64,000 nucleotides of DNA from Burkholderia sp. OK233 (GCF_900230185.1 NZ_OCSR01000002.1:1364001-1428000); one strand, 5' to 3'. Positions 35,241-44,049 are shown, numbered from the stretch's first letter. The notes: generated by a model not told the origin, from the sequence alone. Numbers and translations: made by a program.

Positions 35241-36316
35241 CCTTTGATCGCGCCTGTGCGTGGCACGATCTGGGCTTTGGTGCTTTTGCCTTCATAGCGC
35301 GTCGAGGTGTTCAGGTAGGGATCAACGGTGCCCTTGGTGACGAACTTCAGGCCCGTGTTGATATTGGCCGGCCCAACGAGTCCGCCGGACGAGAGAAAGA
35401 TGAAGGCCTCCAGCACCGTATAAAAGCCCTGTACGTAGGGTTGCTGGTCGATCGTGAAGTCCAGGAAACCTTCGTGAATCAGATCGACCGTGCGCGGCAA
35501 CAGATCAAAGCCGCCGCCGTGCACACCTTTGGCGGGCAGGTTGGATTCTTTCATCACCTCGGCGACGCCCTGGGTGCTGCCCGCATCCACCGCAAACATG
35601 CCTTTGAGATCCTGGTGGCCGAGAAAGAAGGACTTGATCTTCGATAGTTCTTCGTTGACGGTCGCGCCGGTTGCGATGGTCTGCACGTCGATCTTCTTGC
35701 CCGATTTCTTGATTGCCGCCGCTGCGCCGTCAAGCCGTGGCTGAATATTGAGTTGGCCTGGCGTGGCGATAAAGAGCGCGACGAGGCCGCTATCGATGAG
35801 GCTTACGATTCGCTCGCCCATCTGGTAGCCAGACAGATAAAGATCCTGGCCGATATAGGCAAGGCGCGGATTCGTCGAACCCGAGGGCGCATCGGCGTTA
35901 TAGGCGAACACGGGGATGCCGGCGTCGAGCGCGGCCTGGATGGGCTTGTCGAACGCCTTGGGATCGACGATCGGTACGGCGATTGCGTCAGCCTTCCCGG
36001 CAATCGCCGCATTGACCGCGTTCACCATTTCGCCGATGTCGGCATTGGCCGAACCGGTCCATTGATAGTCCATGCCCAACAACGCGGTGGCATCCTGAAT
36101 GCCGTATTGCGTGGGAACGAAGAACGGATTCGTCGTGACATGGTTGACGAATACGATCTTCCATCGCTTGTGCGCCGGGAACGAACCGGCTTCCGCCGCC
36201 TGGGCCGGCGTGATCATTCCACCCATTAGCGCCAGTGCTGCGGACAGGCCCGCGCCCTGCAGCAATCCGCGACGCATGCCCTGCACTTCGTCCTTGTCTT
36301 CCTTCGCTTGCGCCAT
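35237..36316 (-). CDS. Sugar-type ABC transporter substrate-binding protein with Tat-like signal
   Basis: 359 residues from the ATG at 36316, preceded by GGGAG; the longer in-frame start at 36397 lies inside a separate small ORF and is rejected. A twin-arginine signal (MRRGLLQGAGLSAALALMG) follows a 13-residue charged lead, cleavage near AQAAEA. The mature domain is RbsB-like (periplasmic binding protein type 1): KIVFVNHVTTNPFFVP, GKADAIAVPIVDPKAFDKPIQAAL, GIPVFAYNADAP. Export by Tat is unusual for this family and suggests cytoplasmic folding. Ligand unknown; the upstream amidohydrolase and GntR genes hint at a modified sugar or amide. Confidence 0.9.
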   Translation of the reverse strand: MAQAKEDKDEVQGMRRGLLQGAGLSAALALMGGMITPAQAAEAGSFPAHKRWKIVFVNHVTTNPFFVPTQYGIQDATALLGMDYQWTGSANADIGEMVNAVNAAIAGKADAIAVPIVDPKAFDKPIQAALDAGIPVFAYNADAPSGSTNPRLAYIGQDLYLSGYQMGERIVSLIDSGLVALFIATPGQLNIQPRLDGAAAAIKKSGKKIDVQTIATGATVNEELSKIKSFFLGHQDLKGMFAVDAGSTQGVAEVMKESNLPAKGVHGGGFDLLPRTVDLIHEGFLDFTIDQQPYVQGFYTVLEAFIFLSSGGLVGPANINTGLKFVTKGTVDPYLNTSTRYEGKSTKAQIVPRTGAIKG

Positions 36317-36332
36317 CTCAATCTCCCGTCTC

Positions 36333-36449
36333 TCAGTTGTTGAACACTTCAATGTCCATGACGGCGCAAGCAGGAAAAGCCCCGGCAATAAAAGCACCGG
36401 AGCCGGGCATCATTCCTTTCATGAAACCCACGTGCACGCGCGTACGCAT
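36333..36449 (-). CDS. Small ORF (38 codons) heading the ABC transporter transcript
   Basis: ATG at 36447-36449 with GGAGGG (36455-36460 on the complement) at 5-nt spacing, a better ribosome binding site than most genes here; stop at 36333, 16 nt before the binding-protein ATG. The peptide begins MRTRVHVGFMKGMMPGSG, continues through a hydrophobic Phe/Ala-rich centre with one Cys, and ends MDIEVFNN. It starts about 43 nt after a predicted promoter. It may be a leader peptide, a coupling ORF or a small functional protein. I know of no family. Confidence 0.5.
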   Translation of the reverse strand: MRTRVHVGFMKGMMPGSGAFIAGAFPACAVMDIEVFNN

Positions 36450-36762
36450 GACTACCCTCCAGAAAATGCTATATCACGCCCTTTTACCTACTAATCGATG
36501 TATACCCTTAACTAGTCCGACTAATTAAATTTTTGCGGTGCAGCGCAGCTGCTCCATATTCGCATCCAGCCGTGCAGCGCAACACGATGACAGGACAGGC
36601 CTGGCTCGCTGGCCGCAGGTTATGCGTTGTCAAAATGATCTGCACGATATGCCACTTTAATAGTATTACTATCCAGTTAGCGCCTGGAAGGAAAGAGACA
36701 GGAAGAATGGAACACGTCCGCTACGTTTTACCCAATAGTTAGACTCCGCCGATACGGTCGTA
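36450..36762. promoter_or_regulatory. Intergenic region with GntR-type operator inside a promoter (36499-36533)
   Basis: On the minus strand a 21-bp imperfect palindrome centred at 36518 (36508-36528) has core TAGTCGGACTA flanked by TTAA arms, 9 of 10 pairs matching. TATACA (36504-36499) fits a -10 box, with TTAATT about 18 bp upstream as a weak -35, so the palindrome lies between the two. This is the arrangement expected for repression of the ABC operon by the neighbouring GntR/FCD regulator. The rest (36534-36762) shows nothing recognisable. Confidence 0.6.
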
Positions 36763-37497
36763 TCAGGGTTGTGTCTGAAACTGGCTGCCGGTTTCCAGAA
36801 CACGCTCGGCGTCCGCGCGCGCATTGTCGAGCTGGACCAGACTTGCATGCCGCGCGCCCAACGGGTCACGACTCTGGATTGCAGTGAGAATCGCCTTGTG
36901 CCGCGGCAACGAAAGTGCGTGTGTGTCGGGATGACGACTCGTCAGCTTGATCGATTCCGTCAGGGCAAGTGACAGCATGTTGCCGATATAGGCCAGCAGG
37001 TCGTTGTGAGTGGCCGCCATGATTGCGCGGTGAAACTCGAGGTCCGGATCCAGTAACGCGCTTGCGGTTTCCGCACGCTCCATCTGGTCGTAAGCCGATG
37101 CAATGCGCGCAAGATCGTCGCCTGTTGCAGCCGTGGCGGCGAGTGCCGCCGCCGCGGGTTCGATAACGCGGCGCACGGTCAGGAGCGAGCTGAAGAACTC
37201 GCCTTCCGGAACACTGTTGATCGTCCAGAACAGGACATCGGGGTCAAGCATGTGCCACTCCGCGCGAGGCTTCACAACACTGCCGACACGCGGTTTCGAT
37301 ACGACCAGCCCTTTCGCCACGAGCACACGGGTGGCCTCGCGCAGCACGGGGCGGCTAACGCCGTAGCGCTCGCACAGGTCGGCCTCAGCAGGCAACCGCT
37401 GGCCCGGCTGTACCTTGCCGCCGACGATATCCATGCCGAGCTCCTGCACAATGCGGCCGTGCAGGCTCTTGCGCTGCTGCAGATGACGGTAGTCCAT
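36763..37497 (-). CDS. GntR-family regulator, FadR/FCD subfamily
   Basis: 244 residues from the ATG at 37497 (a TTG two codons upstream is the alternative). Winged HTH at residues 12-75 (LHGRIVQELGMDIVGGKVQPGQRLPAEADLCERYGVSRPVLREATRVL); C-terminal all-helical FCD ligand domain with the metal-binding Asp/His pattern (DPDLEFHRAIMAATHN, and a later His in SLPRHKAIL). Resembles regulators of sugar-acid and galactonate-type catabolism. Sits between the MFS gene and the ABC operon; its likely operator is the palindrome at 36508-36528. Confidence 0.93.
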   Translation of the reverse strand: MDYRHLQQRKSLHGRIVQELGMDIVGGKVQPGQRLPAEADLCERYGVSRPVLREATRVLVAKGLVVSKPRVGSVVKPRAEWHMLDPDVLFWTINSVPEGEFFSSLLTVRRVIEPAAAALAATAATGDDLARIASAYDQMERAETASALLDPDLEFHRAIMAATHNDLLAYIGNMLSLALTESIKLTSRHPDTHALSLPRHKAILTAIQSRDPLGARHASLVQLDNARADAERVLETGSQFQTQP

Positions 37498-37536
37498 GGT
37501 CAAGGATAGCCGGGTTTGATCCGTAAGTGACCTTTC

Positions 37537-38907
37537 TTAATGTTCGATTTGCCCTGCTGCAATGTCCTCGAGCGACCTTCCGCGCGTCGGCACACCCATA
37601 AGTACCACCGCCATCGCACCGGTCAGCAGCACAAGCGTTGTCGCACCGAACACCCCGGCAAAACCAAGCTTCGGATAGACGTAGCCGACGAGGATAGGCG
37701 CAGCAATCGCGCCCAGCCGGCCAACTGACGAAGCGAGCCCCGTACCCGTTGCGCGCACGTCGGTGGGAAACACCTCTGGGGTATAGGCGTAAACACCCGC
37801 ATAGGTGCCGTTCATGAAGAACGACAGCAGGCTTCCCGACGCCATGATGCCTGCATCCGTCCGCGTCAACGCAAGCCCAAGCGCCGATACGCCGCCCAAT
37901 ATCATGTATGACGCAATCGTCGCCTGCCGGCCGATCTTCTCGTTAAGCCACGCGCCTGAAAAATATCCCGGGATCTGTGCAATGTAAATCACGAGCGAAT
38001 ACGAAAAGCTCCGCGTGATCGTCATCCCGTTCTGAACCAGCAAGCCGGGAATCCAGGTGAAAAAAGCGTAGTAGCTGAACGTGATGGATAGCCACATCAG
38101 CCACGTCATGGCTGTGATGCGCGCGAGTTTCGCCGCCCACAACGCCTTGACGTTCGCGACGATCGAGGTTCGTCCGGCGGCGAGCGGAACGGTTCCGCCG
38201 CGCACCGGAGACAGCGGCTCCAACTGGATGCCCGCCTGGGTGACCTCCGCTTCCATCCTCGACACGATCGCATCGGCCTCCGCGTGCCGGTCGCGCGCCT
38301 CGAGCCAGCGCGGCGACTCGGGCAACGCGCGGCGCCACCAGAGCAGCATCAGAATGGGCAGCGCGGTGATGACCATCACGACGCGCCATGCATTGGGTGC
38401 GAGCGGGATCACCAGATAGCCGAGCAGTGCAGCCGCCACGAAGCCAAAGGAGAAAAACCCGGCGAGGCTGCCCGTGAAACTCCCGCGATACCGCCGCGCG
38501 ACGAACTCCGAGAGAAACGGCGCGACGATGGCGCTTTCCGCTCCCGTCCCCAACCCGGCGACAATCCGCGTCGCGAGAAAAAATCCCCAGTCGTTCGCCA
38601 GTGCACTGGCAAGCGACGCGACACAGTAAATCACGAGCGCATACATCATGACCTTGCGCCGGCCGATGATATCGCCGAGCATGCCCGCCAGCATCGCGCC
38701 GACGAAATAGCCGATGAACGTGCCGCTTCCCAGTACGCCCGTCTGTACGCTCGTCAGTCCCCATTGCGTGCGCAACACGGGCAGCAGGAAAGCGAGCACG
38801 GCGGCATCCATCGCATCGAAGGTGTAGCCGAGGCCGCCCATCAATAGCAGACGGCGATGAAAAGCTGAAAACGGCAGGCGCTCGATGCGGGCGGAAATCA
38901 TCGTCAT
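37537..38907 (-). CDS. MFS transporter (sugar/aromatic-acid:H+ symporter type)
   Basis: 456 residues, 12 membrane helices. LLLMGGLGYTFDAMDAAVLAFLLPVL, GDIIGRRKVMM between helices 2 and 3, and YTPEVFPTDVRATGTGLASSVGRLGAI identify the SP/AAHS-like branch. GGAG lies 7 nt before the ATG. Same strand as the amidohydrolase upstream (51-nt gap) and the GntR gene downstream (39-nt gap), so the three probably form one operon. It gives the cluster a second uptake system beside the ABC importer. Confidence 0.92.
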   Translation of the reverse strand: MTMISARIERLPFSAFHRRLLLMGGLGYTFDAMDAAVLAFLLPVLRTQWGLTSVQTGVLGSGTFIGYFVGAMLAGMLGDIIGRRKVMMYALVIYCVASLASALANDWGFFLATRIVAGLGTGAESAIVAPFLSEFVARRYRGSFTGSLAGFFSFGFVAAALLGYLVIPLAPNAWRVVMVITALPILMLLWWRRALPESPRWLEARDRHAEADAIVSRMEAEVTQAGIQLEPLSPVRGGTVPLAAGRTSIVANVKALWAAKLARITAMTWLMWLSITFSYYAFFTWIPGLLVQNGMTITRSFSYSLVIYIAQIPGYFSGAWLNEKIGRQATIASYMILGGVSALGLALTRTDAGIMASGSLLSFFMNGTYAGVYAYTPEVFPTDVRATGTGLASSVGRLGAIAAPILVGYVYPKLGFAGVFGATTLVLLTGAMAVVLMGVPTRGRSLEDIAAGQIEH

Positions 38908-38958
38908 GAACAGGCTCCGATAGGGACTGTGGGGCGCCGCGGGCGCAGCGTCATACGG

Positions 38959-40209
38959 TCAATATCTTTCGAGCTCGTTGACGAAGAGTCGGCCATCCTT
39001 CATCACGAGCGGAATATGCTCCCCCTGACCCAACAGGCAATCGACGGACTTCAGAGGATTGCCGTCGACCACTAGCACATCGGCATGGGCGCCCGGCATG
39101 ATTCTGCCGAGCTTGTCTTGCATACCCAGCACTTCCGCGCCAACGAGGGTTGCGCTCGCGATTACCTCGGCCGGTGACAGAACCTCGGCCAGGATCCGGA
39201 ATTCGTCGCTTTGCAGGCGCTGTGCCTCGCCGAGCAAGTCCGTGCCGAAGCCCATCTTGACTCCGGCGCGCTTCATGATTTCAATCGAGTGCATGCCGGC
39301 GCCGTGCACGTCCGCGACCTTGGCAATACTTTCCGGCGGCAAACCATATTTCTCGCCTTCGCTTGCAAGGGCGTCGTAAGTAACAAGGGTTGGCACGACA
39401 TACGCGCCATGCTCCGCGACGAGGCGGGCGGTCTCATCGTCAATCAGATTGCCGTGCTCGATCGTGCGCACGCCACAGCGCACCGCGCGCGCGATCGCCG
39501 CGGACGTATAGGCATGAGCGAGCACATAGGTGCCGCGCCCCTGAGCTTCCGCTACGATCGCGCGGATCTCATCTTCGGAGTAACCGAATGCGCCGACCGG
39601 ATCGGTCGGTGAAGCAACGCCGCCCGAAGCCATGATCTTGATCTGGTCGGCGCCCATCTGAAGTTCCTCGCGCACGGCCCGGCGCACTTCATCGACGCCG
39701 TCCGCCACGCGGCCAAGCGCACCCACGCGCACGCAGCATCCGCAGGGAGAATCGGGCGGCATGTAGTCGGAGCGGGCACGCGGATCGGCGTGACCACCGG
39801 TCTGGCTTAACGCGCGGCCGGATACGAAGAGGCGCGGGCCTTCGATCAGCCCTGACTCGACCGCCTGCTTGAATGGATACCCAGCACCTCCTGCGTCACG
39901 CACGGTGGTGAAGCCGCGGCGCAGCATCGCACGCATGATCGGCACGGCGCGCAGCGTAACCAGCACGTTGGGTAGCGTCGCAACGCGCGGCAGGTTGAAC
40001 TCGATCGCGACGACATGCACATGCAGATCGATCAGCCCCGGCATGATCGTTTTGCCTTTGACGTCAATCACGCGCGCGCTGCCGCTCTTTATCGGCTTGT
40101 CGGAAACTTCGCGCACGAAACCGTCCTCGATGAGGACTTCGAAGCCTTCTAACAGATCAGGATGGGTAGGGTCGAGCAGTGCGCCGTTACATAGGAGGAA
40201 GGTGGTCAA
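38959..40209 (-). CDS. Metal-dependent amidohydrolase (Xaa-Pro/imidazolonepropionase-like)
   Basis: 416 residues from a TTG at 40209 with AAGGAG at 7-nt spacing. Amidohydrolase-superfamily landmarks: MPGLIDLHVHV (HxH), TTVRDAGG, QIKIMASGGVASP (candidate carbamylated Lys), VLAHAYTSAAIARAV (His), TIEHGNLID (His) and MGFGTDLLG (catalytic Asp). The segment SPCGCCVRVGALGRVADGVDEVR is typical of the subgroup hydrolysing N-acyl or dipeptide-like amides with a binuclear Zn centre. Cytoplasmic. First gene of the minus-strand cluster that includes the MFS, GntR and possibly the ABC importer. Confidence 0.9.
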   Translation of the reverse strand: MTTFLLCNGALLDPTHPDLLEGFEVLIEDGFVREVSDKPIKSGSARVIDVKGKTIMPGLIDLHVHVVAIEFNLPRVATLPNVLVTLRAVPIMRAMLRRGFTTVRDAGGAGYPFKQAVESGLIEGPRLFVSGRALSQTGGHADPRARSDYMPPDSPCGCCVRVGALGRVADGVDEVRRAVREELQMGADQIKIMASGGVASPTDPVGAFGYSEDEIRAIVAEAQGRGTYVLAHAYTSAAIARAVRCGVRTIEHGNLIDDETARLVAEHGAYVVPTLVTYDALASEGEKYGLPPESIAKVADVHGAGMHSIEIMKRAGVKMGFGTDLLGEAQRLQSDEFRILAEVLSPAEVIASATLVGAEVLGMQDKLGRIMPGAHADVLVVDGNPLKSVDCLLGQGEHIPLVMKDGRLFVNELERY

Positions 40210-40615
40210 CGGTTGTCTCCTTCAGGTTTCGATCGCAGCGCCCGGCATCCGGAGCTCACCTCGAGTATGCAGGCGGGCGTATGGAAGCGCTGCCAGAATA
40301 GTCATCAGGATCAGTGTGACATGCATCACGTCTGTGCGCTGACGAACACGTTGTGCGAAGCGGCATGCGATTTCCGGTCAACGGGTCACGCTGCGCCGCG
40401 ACGGCGTCACGAAGGTACCGTAAAAATACCGAAAAAATTTTTCCCAAATATTGATCTATTGGACAACTCAGCATTAAGATGAGTGCCATGGCGCGCGACA
40501 TGCCACCCGAACGCAAGGTGACAGCCCGCAGCAGCCATCCCCGAATTGATCCTGCTCGCGTAGCGAGGCCAACGGATCAGGTTCCCAGCAAAGCAGGCTT
40601 AGCCAGGAGACGGAG
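40210..40615. other. 406-bp divergent intergenic region
   Basis: Separates the amidohydrolase (minus) and the 68-residue gene (plus) and should contain both promoters. An A/T tract (GAAAAAATTTTT) at 40431-40442 is preceded by GGTA-CCGTAAAAA-TACC. No ORF with homology or a ribosome binding site was found. Confidence 0.4.
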
Positions 40616-40822
40616 ATGCTCAGTCCGCATGAATTCGCGACCCTCATGCTGCTCAAAGATGCGCCGGATTGGCTGAGTCTGGACGGTGCGGATCTGGAAG
40701 CGCTTCTGGACCGTCAGCTTGTCACGCTGGAGAACCTCCCTTCCGGGCAACAGCGCCCTCTCATTACTCACGACGGACAGATGTTTCTGAAGGCTGCCGC
40801 TCGTATCCTGAACGACGAATGA
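40616..40822 (+). CDS. Small hypothetical protein
   Basis: 68 residues, soluble, predicted winged-helix-like: HEFATLMLLKDAPDWLSLDGADLEALLDRQLVTLE then a short beta hairpin around RPLITHDGQMFLKAAARIL. That layout (helices followed by a wing and final helix) resembles a stand-alone DNA- or protein-binding domain common in Burkholderia. AGGAGACGGAG precedes the ATG. Followed 40 nt later by another small gene. No function known. Confidence 0.65.
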   Translation: MLSPHEFATLMLLKDAPDWLSLDGADLEALLDRQLVTLENLPSGQQRPLITHDGQMFLKAAARILNDE

Positions 40823-40862
40823 CACGTATCGCTTGATCAGTTTCACAGTCAAGGAGTGTTCC

Positions 40863-41021
40863 GTGGCCGAATCGTGGACAGGAATCGTTGTGGGGCTGTG
40901 TGGGTTGAGCGCCGCCGTGCTGCTGGTCGCCGTTCACTATTGGCGCGAAATGACGCGGCGGCGGAAACTCAGGCGAATGGATCATCGCGATTGCTGGGAA
41001 GTGATGCGCGACAGGCGCTGA
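40863..41021 (+). CDS. Small single-pass membrane protein
   Basis: 52 residues from GTG 40863; AAGGAG at 40851-40856 gives 6-nt spacing. One N-terminal membrane segment (WTGIVVGLCGLSAAVLLVAVHYW) followed by a highly basic cytoplasmic tail (REMTRRRKLRRMDHRDCWEVMRDRR). Probably co-transcribed with the gene at 40616. Unknown function. Confidence 0.6.
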   Translation: MAESWTGIVVGLCGLSAAVLLVAVHYWREMTRRRKLRRMDHRDCWEVMRDRR

Positions 41022-41074
41022 TGGCAAGAGCATGCCGCTGACGAACGATATATGCACTCCCATTGCCCAGGATG

Positions 41075-41479
41075 TCAGAGGTCGAAAGTGCCTCGATACT
41101 TCTCGTCGGCATCCGAACGGGTATTGATTTCGACGAGGACGCCACCCGGTACTTCACAGAAAAATCGCGAGCCGCGTTCATGCTTGAATACGTCGGTTTT
41201 CATCACGACGTCTGCTGCAACCATCTCGTCATAGAGCGCGCCAACATCGTCGAGGGTCGACAGTTCAAAGCCGATGTGAAAGTTATGCGGCCACGCGACC
41301 GGATGATCAGCAGCGTCATCGATCACGATGTCGAATCCGGGACGTTTCAGAAGCCAGCTCGCGCCTCGCCCGGCGACGGTACAACCTAGGTGAGCCTCGA
41401 AGAAAGTGGCCGTGGCGCTCACATCGGACGAGGGGAAGCTCACGTGATTGAGCTTCATGGTGGTGGTGATAGGGGTCAT
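41075..41479 (-). CDS. VOC family protein
   Basis: 134 residues. MKLNHVSFPSSDVSATATFFEAHLGC and FHIGFELSTLDDVGALYDEMVAADV, then GSRFFCEVPGGVLVEINTR show two beta-alpha-beta-beta-beta modules with the metal-binding His and Glu positions of the glyoxalase fold. CGGAG precedes the ATG. Convergent with the small membrane protein gene. Activity unknown. Confidence 0.88.
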   Translation of the reverse strand: MTPITTTMKLNHVSFPSSDVSATATFFEAHLGCTVAGRGASWLLKRPGFDIVIDDAADHPVAWPHNFHIGFELSTLDDVGALYDEMVAADVVMKTDVFKHERGSRFFCEVPGGVLVEINTRSDADEKYRGTFDL

Positions 41480-41596
41480 GTCAATCTCCGTTGAGTTGGA
41501 TCGCTCGTTGCGTTCCGTACGGAGAATGTTACGAGTAAAAGCTCGCGTTCAATACTCGCGTCGCCGCGTTCGCGTCGGCGGCCGCTCAGGCCCGTC

Positions 41597-42313
41597 CTAC
41601 GGACGTTTCAGCCCTCGCGACCCCGCCTTGCGTACAGCCTGCTCGCGTTTGCTCACGGGTTGCGGCGTGTCTACGACAGGCGAATCGCCATTCCGTCCCT
41701 CACTCGACATCATCGTCAGATAGCCCAACACGGCGGCCGTCACACGGCGGGTGAGTCCAGTTGTGTCCGTCTCCTCGCGCTCGCCGGCGGCGTCGACGAG
41801 CCCACGGACGATCGCCATCAGATCACTCGCGGCGACAGCCACGTCCTCTTGCGGTGGCAATCCGTCACGCACGAGGATCTCCAATAGCACGCTGCGCACC
41901 GATCCGGTGCTGGCCAGCGCCACGCGCAGTTGCGGCCTGCTCTCCTCGACGTCGAGTAACCGTGCAAGCGTGGGTCTCGCGAACTGCTGCCGCACTGAGA
42001 CGCCAATCAGATGCGTGAGTGCGATCGCTCCGTTCGGGTGATCGAGGGCAACGAGCGCATCCCGATAGAAGCGTTCGTTTTCACGCTGCATCAGCGCGAT
42101 CGTCAACGCATCCTTGCTAGGGAAGTACTGATACAGCGAACCAATGCTGACGCCAGCGCGTTCCGCGACCGCGTTCGTATTGAACCCTTCGAGTCCCTTC
42201 GTTTCAAGCACCTGTGCGGCCGCTTCGAGCAAGGTAGCGACCATGCGTTCGGAGCGGGGCTGGCTGGGCGCCCTGCGCGGTTTGAGCGGCGATGGATTCG
42301 GCTGTCGAGGCAT
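41597..42313 (-). CDS. TetR-family transcriptional regulator
   Basis: 238 residues from the ATG at 42313 (MPRQPNPSPLKPRRAPSQPR); the open frame extends upstream without support. HTH at residues 25-70: SERMVATLLEAAAQVLETKGLEGFNTNAVAERAGVSIGSLYQYFPSKDAL, with the invariant LYQYFPSK. The C-terminal ligand domain is variable. Divergent from the MHS transporter gene at 42639 and so a likely repressor of the flavin-monooxygenase module. Confidence 0.92.
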   Translation of the reverse strand: MPRQPNPSPLKPRRAPSQPRSERMVATLLEAAAQVLETKGLEGFNTNAVAERAGVSIGSLYQYFPSKDALTIALMQRENERFYRDALVALDHPNGAIALTHLIGVSVRQQFARPTLARLLDVEESRPQLRVALASTGSVRSVLLEILVRDGLPPQEDVAVAASDLMAIVRGLVDAAGEREETDTTGLTRRVTAAVLGYLTMMSSEGRNGDSPVVDTPQPVSKREQAVRKAGSRGLKRP

Positions 42314-42638
42314 ACGGCAATCACGTGGTCGGGTGGCAACGAATGGTTCGGTCGAGGAGTGCTCGTCCAGCTCGATGTGGAAGCAGCTTGCCACAAAGTC
42401 ATCACGTCGGTCGACGTCGACGCCAGTGGCAAGAATTGGCGTGCCGCGCTTCGGATGACTTCATTCAACTGCATGAGTCGTCATGCACGCCGTTCATGTC
42501 GTTCATTTTTGTCCTGAATTTGACCGCCTTTTGTCCCAGCCATATTGTGCGGACATGCCTGCCCCGTTCGCATCGTCGTACCTGCCGATCTGTGTTGTCG
42601 AGAGGCGGGATCTCCAACATCGTGATCTGCGAAATGCC
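42314..42638. promoter_or_regulatory. Divergent TetR/MHS promoter region; sigma70-like promoter 42520-42548
   Basis: TTGACC at 42520-42525 and TATTGT at 42543-42548 are separated by exactly 17 bp and point towards the transporter ATG at 42639 (leader about 80 nt). Two direct copies of TTTTGTCC bracket the -35 box (from 42507 and 42528), which could form the TetR operator. No gene is supported in this 325-bp stretch. Confidence 0.5.
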
Positions 42639-43976
42639 ATGAATCCTGACGCAACAGCTACGCTTGCTCCCCTATCCGACCTGCGCCCGGCCAGTAAGGT
42701 CCGCCGCGCGGTGACGACTGCAGTGCTCGGCCAGATTCTCGAGTGGTACGACTTTTTTCTCTATGGAACCGCCGCCGCGCTGGTGTTTGGCCACCTGTTC
42801 TTCCCCATAGGCACCGATCCACTGACCGGGACGATTGCGGCATTCGGCGGCTTTACGGTCGGCTTCATCGCCCGCCCGATTGGTGGCGTGCTCTGCGGCC
42901 ACATCGGGGACAGGTACGGCCGCAAGACGGTCATGATGCTGACGCTGTTGATGATGGGCAGCGCGACCGTCTGCATGGGCCTCTTGCCGACCTATCAGCA
43001 AATCGGCATCGCGGCCCCCATCTTGCTGGTCCTGCTGCGCATCGTGCAGGGTCTTGCTGCAGGTGGGGAATGGAGCGGCAGTATTTTGCTCATCCATGAA
43101 AACGCGCCCGCATCGAAACGGGGTGCACTGGCTGCATGGAGTCCATGCGGCGCGGCATTCGGCTTCGTTCTTTCCACTATTGCGTTCCTGCTCGTCCAGA
43201 CGCTGTCGTCTTCCGACTTTCTAAGCTGGGGCTGGCGCGTGCCGTTCTTGTGCAGCGCCGTGTTAGTCGCGCTCGGACTGTGGATGCGCCGCTCCGTAGA
43301 CGAAAGTGCCGAGTTCGCCGAGGTCAAGGCCACGCACCGCGGCAGCCGCATGCCGATTATCGAAGTGCTCCGTCAATGTCCGCGTCAGGTGATGACTGTT
43401 TTCGGCTTGCGCTTTGGCGAAGGTGCTGCGTCGTACATCTTCTTCGCTTTTTCGATTGCCTACGGACGGTTTGTCGGCCTGCCATCGAGCTGGATTCTGG
43501 GTGGATTGACCGTGTCGATGCTGTTGATGATCCCCGTTTCGCTCGTGATGGGCCACGTGACGGACAAAATTGGCCGCAAGCCGGTTTATCTCGCCGGAGC
43601 GATCGCAATGGTTCTGGTCGCCTACCCTTACTTCCTGTTACTCGGCTCGGGTGTGCTATGGAAAGTCATCCTGGCGCTCGTCCTCGCCAACAGCATCACC
43701 CTGGGCATCCTCGAAGGCGCTCAGCCTGCTTTCATCAGCGAATTGTTGCCCGTCCATCTGCGTTTCTCGGGTCTTGGCATTGGCCGCGAGATGTCGTCGG
43801 TACTTGGTGGCGGCCTGTCGCCGATGATCGCGACCGCGTTGCTCGCTCACTACCGTAGCGCCACGCCAGTCGTCATTTACCTCGTTGTTCTCGGACTGAT
43901 CACCGTACTGGCGACCTGTCTTGCGCCCGAGACTTTCCCGAAGGCTTTGAGACTTCAGGCGAAAGAAAGCGCTTAA
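42639..43976 (+). CDS. MFS transporter, metabolite:H+ symporter (MHS) family
   Basis: 445 residues from the ATG at 42639; the frame is open to 42483, but VRRAVTTAVLGQILEWYDFFLYGTAAALVF shortly after the chosen start is the canonical MHS N-terminus. GHIGDRYGRKTVMMLTLLMMG is the loop 2-3 motif, and QGLAAGGEWSGSILLIHENAP the helix 5 motif of the family (ShiA/KgtP/ProP). Imports small organic acids with protons. Followed by a monooxygenase gene 73 nt later, so it probably brings in that enzyme's substrate. Confidence 0.92.
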   Translation: MNPDATATLAPLSDLRPASKVRRAVTTAVLGQILEWYDFFLYGTAAALVFGHLFFPIGTDPLTGTIAAFGGFTVGFIARPIGGVLCGHIGDRYGRKTVMMLTLLMMGSATVCMGLLPTYQQIGIAAPILLVLLRIVQGLAAGGEWSGSILLIHENAPASKRGALAAWSPCGAAFGFVLSTIAFLLVQTLSSSDFLSWGWRVPFLCSAVLVALGLWMRRSVDESAEFAEVKATHRGSRMPIIEVLRQCPRQVMTVFGLRFGEGAASYIFFAFSIAYGRFVGLPSSWILGGLTVSMLLMIPVSLVMGHVTDKIGRKPVYLAGAIAMVLVAYPYFLLLGSGVLWKVILALVLANSITLGILEGAQPAFISELLPVHLRFSGLGIGREMSSVLGGGLSPMIATALLAHYRSATPVVIYLVVLGLITVLATCLAPETFPKALRLQAKESA

Positions 43977-44049
43977 CACCGTCAAGCGGCAGCGCTGAGG
44001 CGCCGCCGCGCCAGACGGATCGATTATTCAATTCTTACACCCTGCCATC

